This document shows positions 1 to 4,526 of a DNA stretch of 5,509 nt, piece by piece. The position numbers and the translations under genes are program-made. The notes below the pieces were generated by a model, which saw only the letters and a list, made by a program, of their open reading frames with translations, was not told the DNA's origin and searched no databases. Within the stretch, counting starts at the first letter, position 1, and each line of letters starts with the position of its first letter. The DNA is from Streptosporangiaceae bacterium (GTDB taxonomy: Bacteria; Actinomycetota; Actinomycetes; Streptosporangiales; Streptosporangiaceae), in NCBI GenBank assembly GCA_030039095.1, contig JASHQP010000144.1, positions 1-5,509 of the forward strand, read 5' to 3'.

Positions 1-1157
1 GTCTCGGCCACGATGGCTGAGGCGGCGCGGCGCCGGATGCCCCAGGAGGCCGCTTCGTCGATCAGGCTGGCCGCTATCACGTTCCGGATGTCGGCCTGCC
101 CGCCGACTCGCTGCCCCAGATGCGTGTCCGCGCACATCGGCTGCCCCGCGGCGCCGGTCAGCTCGAGCGCGATCGTGGACAGCAGGTCGTACATGGGGGC
201 GAGCCTGATCGCGGGGACGTCCGCGTCGTGGAGCACGGAGAAGTTCTTGGCGTGGGCGTCCGCGTTGCCGATGGCCATGTTGAACGTCGTGCGGCGCAGC
301 AGGGTGGTAACGTCCCGGGGATCGCCGTAGTCCCTGATCAGGCTCGCGAAGTCGCGCAGTGACGGGCCGCCCTGCTCCTCGTACTTCAGCCCGGGAGGCA
401 TGGAGGTGGCCTGGCAGCCATCCTCCTGGTGCACCCGGGCCGGAATGCCCCCGGCAGGCGGGCGCCGCCGGTCGTAGCGCCGTACCGCCAGCACGGTGAG
501 CCCGGCGACGTCGAGCAGTTCGGCCTGCGCCGCCTCCAGGCCGCAGGCCGCCGCGAGCCAGAGGCCGGTGGCCTCGTTGTCGGCCATCCGGTGCGGGCCG
601 TCGGGCTTGAGGATCCATGTCGACGGGGCGTCCCCGCGGGGAAGCTCCCAGGTCCCGTCGGCGGCACGGCCGAGCAGCGCCTTGCGCTGCAGGCCGGGCA
701 GCGACGGGCGGAAGCCACGGTCCGGCGCGGCGGCGAGGGGGACGGCGTCGAGCGCATTGAGCACCCGCCGCAGTTCGCCGGGCGTCATCGGGGAGTACCC
801 GCTGCCGGTGCCGCCTCCGGGCTCCTCCCCGTCCGGGAGAACCATGATCGCGCCGGCGCAGTCCCGGCCGAACGCCCGGAGGATGCCGTAGGTGTCCACC
901 GGTCGGACCCCGGCCAGTTCCGCCATCCGCGTGAGAGCCGGCCCCTCGGGCAGCATGTTCTCCAGGAAGTCCAGACCGCGCGTGTCCCGGGAGCCACCCG
1001 GGGAACCGATCGGGAGCCCGATGGACAGGGCGGGGCTGCCCAGCCCCCACCGCTCGATGGCCTCGTCCCGCCACTCCAGCCGGATCCGGAACTCCGGCGC
1101 GCGCTCCAGCACGGCCACCGGCGTGCCGTAGAGCCACGCGACGAGCCGGTCAGCCAC
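1..1157 (-). CDS. hipA: HipA-family Ser/Thr protein kinase toxin, 3' end cut by the window edge
   Basis: This is the toxin of a type II HipBA module. HipA proteins are cytoplasmic kinases that phosphorylate translation factors (GltX in E. coli) and induce dormancy when free of HipB. Reading from GTG at 1157 gives 385 open residues to the window edge; the family is usually about 400-440, so only the C-terminal tail is missing. An N-terminal subdomain (about 1-110, with FLENMLPEGP at 64-73) precedes RPSLPGLQRKALL at 150-162. Ser152 matches the P-loop serine autophosphorylated in E. coli HipA, and K184 in WILKP is the likely ATP-binding lysine. The kinase core shows VRRYDR (225-230), HQEDGCQA (243-250), GLKYEEQGGPSL (256-267), GNADAHAKNFSV (297-308) with catalytic Asp300, and MYDLLS (322-327) with metal-binding Asp324. 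All key residues are present, so it is probably active. The GTG overlaps the end of hipB by 8 bp, which indicates translational coupling; no other start fits as well. Confidence 0.93.
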   Translation of the reverse strand, partial: MADRLVAWLYGTPVAVLERAPEFRIRLEWRDEAIERWGLGSPALSIGLPIGSPGGSRDTRGLDFLENMLPEGPALTRMAELAGVRPVDTYGILRAFGRDCAGAIMVLPDGEEPGGGTGSGYSPMTPGELRRVLNALDAVPLAAAPDRGFRPSLPGLQRKALLGRAADGTWELPRGDAPSTWILKPDGPHRMADNEATGLWLAAACGLEAAQAELLDVAGLTVLAVRRYDRRRPPAGGIPARVHQEDGCQATSMPPGLKYEEQGGPSLRDFASLIRDYGDPRDVTTLLRRTTFNMAIGNADAHAKNFSVLHDADVPAIRLAPMYDLLSTIALELTGAAGQPMCADTHLGQRVGGQADIRNVIAASLIDEAASWGIRRRAASAIVAE

Positions 1158-1392
1158 CGGGCTTCCTCGGGCGGACGACGACCTCGCAGCCCACGAAGCG
1201 GAGCAGCCGGAGCGCGTGCGTCAGCGAGCTTCCGAACTTTCCGCCTTCCAGCGACGACAGGTACGGCTGCCCGACGCCCATGGCATCGGCCGCGTCCACC
1301 TGCGTGACCCCGGCCGCCGTCCGGAAGTGCTTCAGCGCCGCTCCCAGATCCCGCGCCGTCGTCACCAGGTACTCGTCGCGCCGTATCACCAT
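1150..1392 (-). CDS. hipB: HipB-like XRE-family antitoxin and autorepressor
   Basis: This 80-residue DNA-binding protein is about the size of E. coli HipB (88 residues). A five-helix XRE/lambda-repressor fold is visible: helix 1 over DLGAALKHFRTAAG (15-28), helix 2 over VTQVDAADAMGV (29-40), and recognition helix 3 over GQPYLSSLEGGK (41-52). After the HTH comes LTHALRLLRFVGCEVVVRPRKP (about 57-78), matching the HipB pattern of a last helix and a beta strand that pairs in the dimer. It should bind and inhibit the HipA kinase encoded immediately downstream and repress the shared promoter. The ATG at 1392 lies six bases behind a TACTAT -10 box, so the mRNA is probably leaderless; GTG at codon 2 is the only close alternative. 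Assignment to HipB rather than a general XRE regulator rests on the hipA overlap and on TATC-N10-GATA operators around the start. Confidence 0.88.
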   Translation of the reverse strand: MVIRRDEYLVTTARDLGAALKHFRTAAGVTQVDAADAMGVGQPYLSSLEGGKFGSSLTHALRLLRFVGCEVVVRPRKPGG

Positions 1393-1401
1393 AGACTGAT
1401 A
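1384..1401. promoter_or_regulatory. Putative HipB operator O1 (TATCA-N8-TGATA)
   Basis: An 18-bp imperfect palindrome with perfect 5-bp arms, TATCA and TGATA, separated by 8 bp. The layout equals the E. coli HipB operator TATCC-N8-GGATA. It spans the hipB ATG and part of the -10 box, so bound HipB would block RNA polymerase directly. It is one of three copies of the motif within 61 bp. Confidence 0.65.
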
Positions 1402-1404
1402 GTA
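1399..1404 (-). promoter_or_regulatory. -10 box of a leaderless hipBA promoter
   Basis: On the minus strand this reads TACTAT, a good TANNNT -10 element. Exactly six bases (CAGTCT) separate it from the hipB ATG, which places the expected transcription start on the A of ATG. No Shine-Dalgarno sequence lies upstream of hipB, consistent with a leaderless transcript, which is common in actinobacteria. No convincing -35 box is visible about 17 bp upstream, where the operators sit. The start site is inferred. Confidence 0.6.
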
Positions 1405-1410
1405 GCAGGT

Positions 1411-1428
1411 TATCAGTTAAAAGCGATA
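1411..1428. promoter_or_regulatory. Putative HipB operator O2 (TATCA-N8-CGATA)
   Basis: The second TATC-N10-GATA copy, centred 27 bp from O1. Its outer 4-bp arms are perfectly inverted; the fifth pair is A/C. It shares the two bases TA (1427-1428) with O3, so both sites lie on one continuous palindromic array upstream of the hipB -10 box. Confidence 0.6.
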
Positions 1429-1444
1429 TCGCTTATAACCGATA
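1427..1444. promoter_or_regulatory. Putative HipB operator O3 (TATCG-N8-CGATA)
   Basis: The third copy, with perfect 5-bp arms TATCG and CGATA around an 8-bp spacer, centred 16 bp from O2. It is the copy closest to the E. coli consensus layout. The stretch 1416-1439 is also a 24-bp near-perfect palindrome (22 of 24 positions symmetric) with the 14-bp core AAGCGATATCGCTT, arising between the facing half-sites of O2 and O3. Confidence 0.65.
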
Positions 1445-1621
1445 GCTAGCACACGACCGTGCCGCCGAGCGCTGTCACCGTGGCCGCGGACGTCGGGAGA
1501 GGATGACACGGTGGCCGCGGCGTGTCGGTGGGTGCTGACAGACTCGCTTCACAGCGGGCGGCTCTGAGCGGAGGTGCTGCCACTCCTTATTACCTGTTAC
1601 GTCTCAAGGAAATGAGGTACG
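1445..1621. other. Divergent intergenic region with repeated motifs upstream of the HicA-like gene
   Basis: No ORF is supported here. TGTCACCGTGGCCGCGG (1473-1489) and TGACACGGTGGCCGCGG (1504-1520) form a direct repeat with 15 of 17 matches, offset by 31 bp (about three helical turns). The second copy lies within an inverted repeat, GACACG (1505-1510) and CGTGTC (1521-1526) with a 10-bp spacer. These are candidate binding sites for a regulator of the rightward cassette, most simply its own HTH protein. A promoter must lie before 1622, but neither a clear -35 nor a clear -10 box was found; the AT-richer stretch at 1584-1600 is the best candidate zone. Confidence 0.45.
1606..1617 (+). promoter_or_regulatory. 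Ribosome binding site for the HicA-like gene
   Basis: AAGGA (1606-1610) and GAGG (1614-1617) precede GTG at 1622 with spacers of 11 and 4 bases. A small stem CTCA/TGAG (1603-1606 with 1613-1616) could hold this site in a hairpin. The nearby ATG at 1612 is closed by a stop after six codons. GTG at 1658 is in frame, but its purine tract abuts it with no spacer, so 1622 is preferred. Confidence 0.45.
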
Positions 1622-1933
1622 GTGGAACCTGAAGGAAGCGACCGGCCGGGGCGGGAGGTGTCGAAGGAGCACCGCCGGGTCATCGAGTACTTAGTCGACA
1701 GCCAGGGCTGGAGGTACGAACTGCCGAGTGGGGGCGGCTATCCCCGGCTGTATCCGGCCGATGTCACGCAGTCGCCGATCAGGGTGCCGAAGACCGGACG
1801 CAGCAGGGGCCATGCGTTCAGCAATTGGATCGCGGATATCCGCCGCAGGGGCGGGCAGTGGCCCCCCGGCCGCCTACCTGCAGAGGCTGAGGAGGATCAA
1901 CCGGGCACGCAGCAGGAATCAGAGGGAAGGTGA
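1622..1933 (+). CDS. Small HicA-like protein, putative toxin of a TA pair
   Basis: A basic protein of 103 residues. The core at about 14-84 has the HicA/dsRBD-like layout: a helix (SKEHRRVIEYLVDSQ, 14-28), strands over WRYEL and PRLYP (30-45), a strand SPIRVPK (51-57), then a helix (GHAFSNWIADIRRRGG, 63-78) ending WPPGR. HicA toxins are small mRNA interferases with this fold and the pattern 'qGw..., GxH..., vp.t..., n...lrraG'. The usual catalytic His of the GSH/GGH motif is replaced by Tyr40 (GGGYPRLYP); His64 is the only other His in the core. The C-terminal 20 residues are polar, acidic and probably disordered. Its reading frame overlaps that of the following DNA-binding protein by GTGA, typical of a toxin-antitoxin operon. 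Toxin activity is inferred from fold pattern, size and context. It could instead be a non-catalytic RNA-binding relative. Confidence 0.62.
   Translation: MEPEGSDRPGREVSKEHRRVIEYLVDSQGWRYELPSGGGYPRLYPADVTQSPIRVPKTGRSRGHAFSNWIADIRRRGGQWPPGRLPAEAEEDQPGTQQESEGR
1923..1930 (+). promoter_or_regulatory. Ribosome binding site that leaves two possible starts for the HTH gene
   Basis: AGGGAAGG lies 8 bases before ATG at 1939, good spacing, but almost touches GTG at 1930. The earlier GAGG (1922-1925) is 4 bases before the GTG. The protein starts either at 1930 (overlapping the upstream stop) or three codons later at 1939; nothing in the conserved part changes. Confidence 0.45.
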
Positions 1934-2463
1934 GCGGCATGCCTGCGGGCACGGACTGGTACAGCGTCTATGTCGAGACGCGGGCACCTGCCGGAACTTC
2001 GGCGGTTGCGGCAGAGAACGCAGCCGACACGCTGCTCGACCTGCTCATGGACAATTCCGGAACGGTGTCGGCCAGCGACATCTCGTGGGCGGCAAGGGTC
2101 AGCGTGCTGGCCTTCGACGCCAGGGAGGCGGCCGACACCGGCGTGACTCTCATTCAGCGGATGGCCGTCAAGGCGGGCATGCCCTCGTGGCCGCCGGTTC
2201 GCGCCGAGGCGACCCGCCAGGACGTACTGGACGAGGACAACGCCAGGCCGACGCTCCCCCTGCTTGTCTCCGCACCCGAAGCAGCGGAGATCCTCGGCGT
2301 CTCGCCGCAGCGGGTGCATGAACTGGCGAGCAGCCCGGGCTTTCCGGAGCCTATGTACGAGCTGCGTACCGGCCGGCTGTGGCTGGAGAGCGCGATCCGC
2401 GCTTTCGCGGAGCGACGGCAGCGCAGGCCGGGACGCCCGCGCAAGACCGCGGCGGCATCCTGA
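1930..2463 (+). CDS. HTH DNA-binding protein with AT-hook-like tail, putative antitoxin of the HicA-like pair
   Basis: A protein of 177 residues. An N-terminal domain (about 9-100) begins DWYSVYVETRAPAG and has alternating strand and helix segments (a helix at 27-42, a strand near RVSVLAFDA, a helix at 66-84, then WPPVRAEA), suggesting an alpha/beta ferredoxin-like fold; I do not recognise a named family. It resembles the partially degraded RNase H-like part of HicB only in general layout. The C-terminal HTH (about 111-162) reads LLVSAPEAAEILGVSPQRVHELA, then FPEP and a WLESAIRAFAERR helix, the MerR/AlpA (HTH_17) pattern. It ends with GRPRK at 168-172, an AT-hook-like minor-groove motif. Following the small toxin-like gene with a 4-bp overlap, it is best read as antitoxin and autorepressor: the N-terminus may contact the partner while the HTH binds the operon promoter. 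Its role is inferred. The start could be ATG at 1939. Confidence 0.7.
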   Translation: MSGMPAGTDWYSVYVETRAPAGTSAVAAENAADTLLDLLMDNSGTVSASDISWAARVSVLAFDAREAADTGVTLIQRMAVKAGMPSWPPVRAEATRQDVLDEDNARPTLPLLVSAPEAAEILGVSPQRVHELASSPGFPEPMYELRTGRLWLESAIRAFAERRQRRPGRPRKTAAAS

Positions 2464-2637
2464 CCCTGGCCAGAGCCGCCGTTGAGTCGGCCGACGCGGA
2501 GTTCTTCGAGCCCGTAGTCAGCCTGGATCCGCTGCTCGCGTCGCTGCGGTCGCTGGCAGGCTGCGGCGCGTCCCGTTCAGGCCCGTTAATGGGGGGTGAC
2601 TCGAGCCGCGTGACAACGGCGGGCGCGGCTGGGAACA

Positions 2638-2664
2638 GCGCAATATAAGCGTGTTGCGCCTTAT
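2638..2664. repeat. Hairpin-forming inverted repeats
   Basis: GCGCAA (2638-2643) pairs with TTGCGC (2654-2659) around a 10-base loop. A competing pairing joins ATAAG (2645-2649) with CTTAT (2660-2664). No T-run follows. This could be a terminator for the rightward cassette or a binding site; nothing decides between them. Confidence 0.35.
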
Positions 2665-2669
2665 CGGGC

Positions 2670-2689
2670 GGACCAGCCCGGACTAGCCC
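2670..2689. repeat. Tandem 10-bp repeat
   Basis: GGACCAGCCC (2670-2679) is followed directly by GGACTAGCCC (2680-2689), with 9 of 10 bases identical. It sits immediately upstream of a TACCGT box and the small ORF at 2705, where a -35 or activator site would be expected. Confidence 0.5.
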
Positions 2690-2704
2690 GCTACCGTCGG
2701 TGCC

Positions 2705-2779
2705 ATGCCTGCACCAGACCGTGAGCCGTCGAGCGCGCCGCGGCCCGGCTCCACGACAGACTCGGCGGGACCACCGTAA
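2705..2779 (+). CDS. Possible 24-codon leaderless small ORF
   Basis: ATG at 2705 lies seven bases after TACCGT (2692-2697), a TANNNT-type -10 box, giving the layout of a leaderless gene start. The ORF encodes a Pro/Ser-rich peptide beginning MPAPDREPSSAPRPG and ends at TAA 2777-2779. It has no recognisable domain, and the frame just after its end shows no convincing continuation. It may be a small peptide, the head of a broken gene, or chance; the promoter-like spacing is the only real support. Confidence 0.2.
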   Translation: MPAPDREPSSAPRPGSTTDSAGPP

Positions 2780-2860
2780 CCCCCGCCGTCTGCACACCAC
2801 TCGAACGCCGGCTCAGCCAAAGCCAGTGACACGGCTGCCCGGCTGACAAGCGGCCCGTGA

Positions 2861-2876
2861 CCGCCTGGGCAGGCGG
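2861..2876 (-). terminator. GC-rich stem-loop downstream of the deaminase gene
   Basis: CCGCCT (2861-2866) and AGGCGG (2871-2876) form a perfect 6-bp stem with a GGGC loop. It starts 13 bases beyond the deaminase stop in the direction of transcription. There is no U-tract, as is usual for actinobacterial terminators, so termination here is probable but not certain. Confidence 0.5.
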
Positions 2877-2888
2877 GACGGCGACCCG

Positions 2889-3944
2889 TTATTCGCGGGC
2901 GAAGGCCGCGCGCACCTCCTGTTTCCAGGCCTGCCGGCGGGCGTCGTCGACGAACGCGGCGTCGAAGGAGTTCAGGGCCAGGGTCTCGAGCTGGCCCGGC
3001 GCCAGGCCGAACTGGTCGCGGATCGCCGCGTAGTTGGCATCGACGTAACCCCCGAAGTAGGGCGGGTCGTCGCTGTTGACGGTGACCAGGAGCCCTTCAT
3101 CCAGCATCGCCGGGAGAGGGTGGTCGGCGAGTGTATCGACGACCCGCAGGCGCACGTTGGAGAGCGGGCATACGGTCAGCGGGATGCGCTGGTCACGAAG
3201 CCGGCTCACCAGCGCGGGATCCTCCATGGCCCGCACGCCGTGGTCCACCCGCTCCACGTGCAGGACATCGAGCGCGGCCGCGACGGTCTCGGGCCCGCCC
3301 TCCTCGCCGGCGTGCGCCACCAGGTGCAGATCCTCGGCGGCGGCGCGGGCGTAGACGTCCGCGAACAGCTCCGGCGGGTAGCCGATCTCGGTTGAGTCCA
3401 GGCCCACGCCGATGATGTCGCCGCGGAACGGCATGATCGCGTTCAGCATCTCGCCGGCGGCTTCGGCGCCCCGGTCGCGCAGGAAGCACATGATCAGCTC
3501 GGCGGAGACCCCGTGGGTGCGCTCGCCTTCGCGGAACGCCGCCGTCAGGCCCTCCATCACGGCCTCGAGCGGGACGCCGTTCGAGACGTGGGTCTGCGGG
3601 TCGAAGAAGATCTCGGCCCGCCGGACGTTGCACCGGCGGGCCTGGTCGAGATAGCCGGTGGCGAGCTCGAAGAAGTCCTGCGCGGTCCGCAGCACCGACA
3701 GGTTGGCGTAGTGCAGGTCGAGGAAGGACTGCAGATCCGAGAAGGAGTACCGGGCGGCCAGTTCCGCGGCGTCGGTCACCGGGATGGCTACCTGGTTGCG
3801 CGCCGCCATGGCCACGACGGCGGCGGGCTCCAGCGTGCCTTCGACATGGACGTGCAGCTCGGCGGCGGGCGGGCTCTCCCAGCCGGGCCGCTGCCCGGCG
3901 GCGGGCGAGACCTCAGGACGAGGCGAAGTCCCGGGAGCAGGCAT
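2889..3944 (-). CDS. Adenosine/adenine deaminase family enzyme, adenine deaminase type
   Basis: A zinc amidohydrolase that deaminates a 6-aminopurine and releases ammonia; cytoplasmic, purine salvage. The 351 residues carry every active-site element: HVH (His31, His33) and His211 for zinc, HAGEEG (211-216) with catalytic Glu214, His235 in DHGV, and NSDDP (290-294) with Asp292/Asp293. Further signatures are EIFFDPQTH (111-119), VGLDSTEIG (180-188), CPLSN (259-263) and YFGGY (296-300). ELHVHVEGTLEP, FFDPQTH, DHGV and FGGY are typical of the adenine deaminase branch (yeast Aah1-like, adenine to hypoxanthine), whereas true adenosine deaminases have GHG where this has DHG. General annotation would call it adenosine deaminase. 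The first about 25 residues are Pro/Ala-rich and variable. The ATG is set by GGAGG six bases upstream. It follows the GYD gene by 39 bp on the same strand, so the two are probably cotranscribed. Family assignment is firm; substrate is inferred. Confidence 0.93.
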   Translation of the reverse strand: MPAPGTSPRPEVSPAAGQRPGWESPPAAELHVHVEGTLEPAAVVAMAARNQVAIPVTDAAELAARYSFSDLQSFLDLHYANLSVLRTAQDFFELATGYLDQARRCNVRRAEIFFDPQTHVSNGVPLEAVMEGLTAAFREGERTHGVSAELIMCFLRDRGAEAAGEMLNAIMPFRGDIIGVGLDSTEIGYPPELFADVYARAAAEDLHLVAHAGEEGGPETVAAALDVLHVERVDHGVRAMEDPALVSRLRDQRIPLTVCPLSNVRLRVVDTLADHPLPAMLDEGLLVTVNSDDPPYFGGYVDANYAAIRDQFGLAPGQLETLALNSFDAAFVDDARRQAWKQEVRAAFARE

Positions 3945-3950
3945 GGCACA

Positions 3951-3955
3951 CCTCC
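3951..3955 (-). promoter_or_regulatory. Shine-Dalgarno site of the deaminase gene
   Basis: GGAGG on the minus strand, six bases before ATG at 3944. It fixes the start despite the poorly conserved N-terminus and allows independent translation within the GYD-deaminase operon. Confidence 0.75.
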
Positions 3956-3983
3956 GTGGCCGTGGACGTGGAAGTTCCGAGAA

Positions 3984-4325
3984 TCAGGACGGGCTGTCGT
4001 ACGACTGCGCTTTCCGGTTGGTGATGATCCTGCGCCTGCGCAAGGACTCGAGCCATTCCTGCCCGCTGAGCAGCCGCGTGGTCTTGCCGGAACGGACCTC
4101 GCCCGCGGCGGCAACGGCCATGGCGACGCTGGCAGCGGTCATGTCATCCGGTGCCTCGTACACGACCAGCACGTCGTACTCGCCGAACGGAAAGCCGGCT
4201 ACCACGATCGTGGCCCCCAGGTCCTCCAGGGCAGAACTGATCACCTCCACCGGGTCCTGCGGCTCCTTGAGCTGATCGGCCATGGACTTGGCGGTGTATG
4301 AGGCCTGGTACATGTAGAGCGGCAT
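3984..4325 (-). CDS. GYD-domain protein
   Basis: A protein of 113 residues matching the GYD family (PF08734), small alpha/beta-barrel-like proteins of unknown function that are common in actinobacteria and proteobacteria. The hallmark is GEYDVLVVYEAPDD at 48-61; the N-terminus MPLYMYQASYT and the segment KTTRLLSG (81-88) are also typical. The fold is a ferredoxin-like dimeric alpha/beta domain by family knowledge, and no catalytic residues are known. The basic C-terminal tail (RRRRIITNRK, 96-105) is variable. An upstream in-frame ATG at 4379 exists, but the family start and GAGGGG six to seven bases upstream select 4325. It is the first gene of the probable operon with the deaminase, perhaps hinting at a role around nucleobase metabolism, but this is only context. 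Confidence 0.9.
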   Translation of the reverse strand: MPLYMYQASYTAKSMADQLKEPQDPVEVISSALEDLGATIVVAGFPFGEYDVLVVYEAPDDMTAASVAMAVAAAGEVRSGKTTRLLSGQEWLESLRRRRIITNRKAQSYDSPS

Positions 4326-4332
4326 CGAGATC

Positions 4333-4359
4333 CCCCTCAGCCGGGATCCAAAGATCGTA
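4333..4359 (-). promoter_or_regulatory. RBS and probable -10 box of the GYD-deaminase operon
   Basis: On the minus strand GAGGGG (4333-4338) stands before ATG at 4325 with good spacing. Upstream, TACGAT (4354-4359) fits the TANNNT -10 pattern and would start transcription near 4347, leaving a leader of about 22 bases that contains the RBS. No convincing -35 box is seen. Confidence 0.45.
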
Positions 4360-4460
4360 AACCGGCCCCCGCCGCGCACACCAGCCTCCGCTGACGGCGC
4401 GCCTCGTCAAGGAACGCCTGGAGCCGCCGGCTGCCCTCAGCTCGCCCCCGTCTGCCCCGG

Positions 4461-4520
4461 CGGGTACCCGGCAACGGCCGGTGTGCGGGCAATGGGCGGC
4501 AGCACGCGTCCGGCTACCAT
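4461..4520 (+). promoter_or_regulatory. Leaderless promoter of the GNAT-like gene, with an upstream palindrome
   Basis: TACCAT (4515-4520) is a TANNNT -10 element separated by exactly six bases (CGCCTG) from ATG at 4527, so the transcript should begin on the start codon; no Shine-Dalgarno sequence precedes the ATG. CGGGTACCCG (4461-4470) is a perfect 10-bp palindrome about 45 bp upstream of the -10 box and could be a regulator site. The 200-bp divergent region 4326-4526 has no other supported feature. Confidence 0.5.
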
Positions 4521-4526
4521 CGCCTG

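Larger units (their letters stand above)
2464..2888. other. 425-bp gap without a confident gene
   Basis: Between the HTH gene and the deaminase stop no long ORF is convincing. A 7-bp stem with an 18-base loop (2450-2456 with 2475-2481) straddles the HTH stop and might act as a weak terminator. From 2466 to 2570 the plus strand has coding-like third positions (30 of 35 codons end in G or C) in a frame that stays open to 2648, but it has no plausible start except GTG at 2379, deep inside the HTH gene. Further right lie a hairpin, a tandem 10-bp repeat, a possible tiny leaderless ORF and a GC-rich hairpin. Confidence 0.6.

Noticed and set aside
429..1307. Long plus-strand ORF of 292 codons across hipA and hipB
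   Set aside because: It is antisense to hipA/hipB, rich in Arg/Pro/Gly with no domain, and the minus-strand frame shows full HipA and HipB motifs.
1395..1417. Inverted repeat ACTGATA-N9-TATCAGT as a separate operator
   Set aside because: It is explained by the facing inner half-sites of operators O1 and O2 and needs no separate binding protein.
2379..2648. 89-codon ORF beginning inside the HTH gene
   Set aside because: The start would overlap the HTH gene by 85 bp with no RBS; only the part after 2466 looks coding-like, so it is reported as a finding rather than a gene.
2351..2800. 149-codon minus-strand ORF filling the 2464-2888 gap
   Set aside because: It runs into the HTH gene in antisense, has low-complexity Arg/Ser/Ala composition and no supported start or family resemblance.
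3513..4301. 262-codon plus-strand ORF opposite the deaminase and GYD genes
   Set aside because: It is a GC-bias shadow; the minus strand encodes unmistakable deaminase and GYD proteins with RBSs.
4326..4379. Upstream extension of the GYD protein to ATG 4379
   Set aside because: The extra 18 residues are not part of the GYD family, and a good RBS directly precedes ATG 4325.
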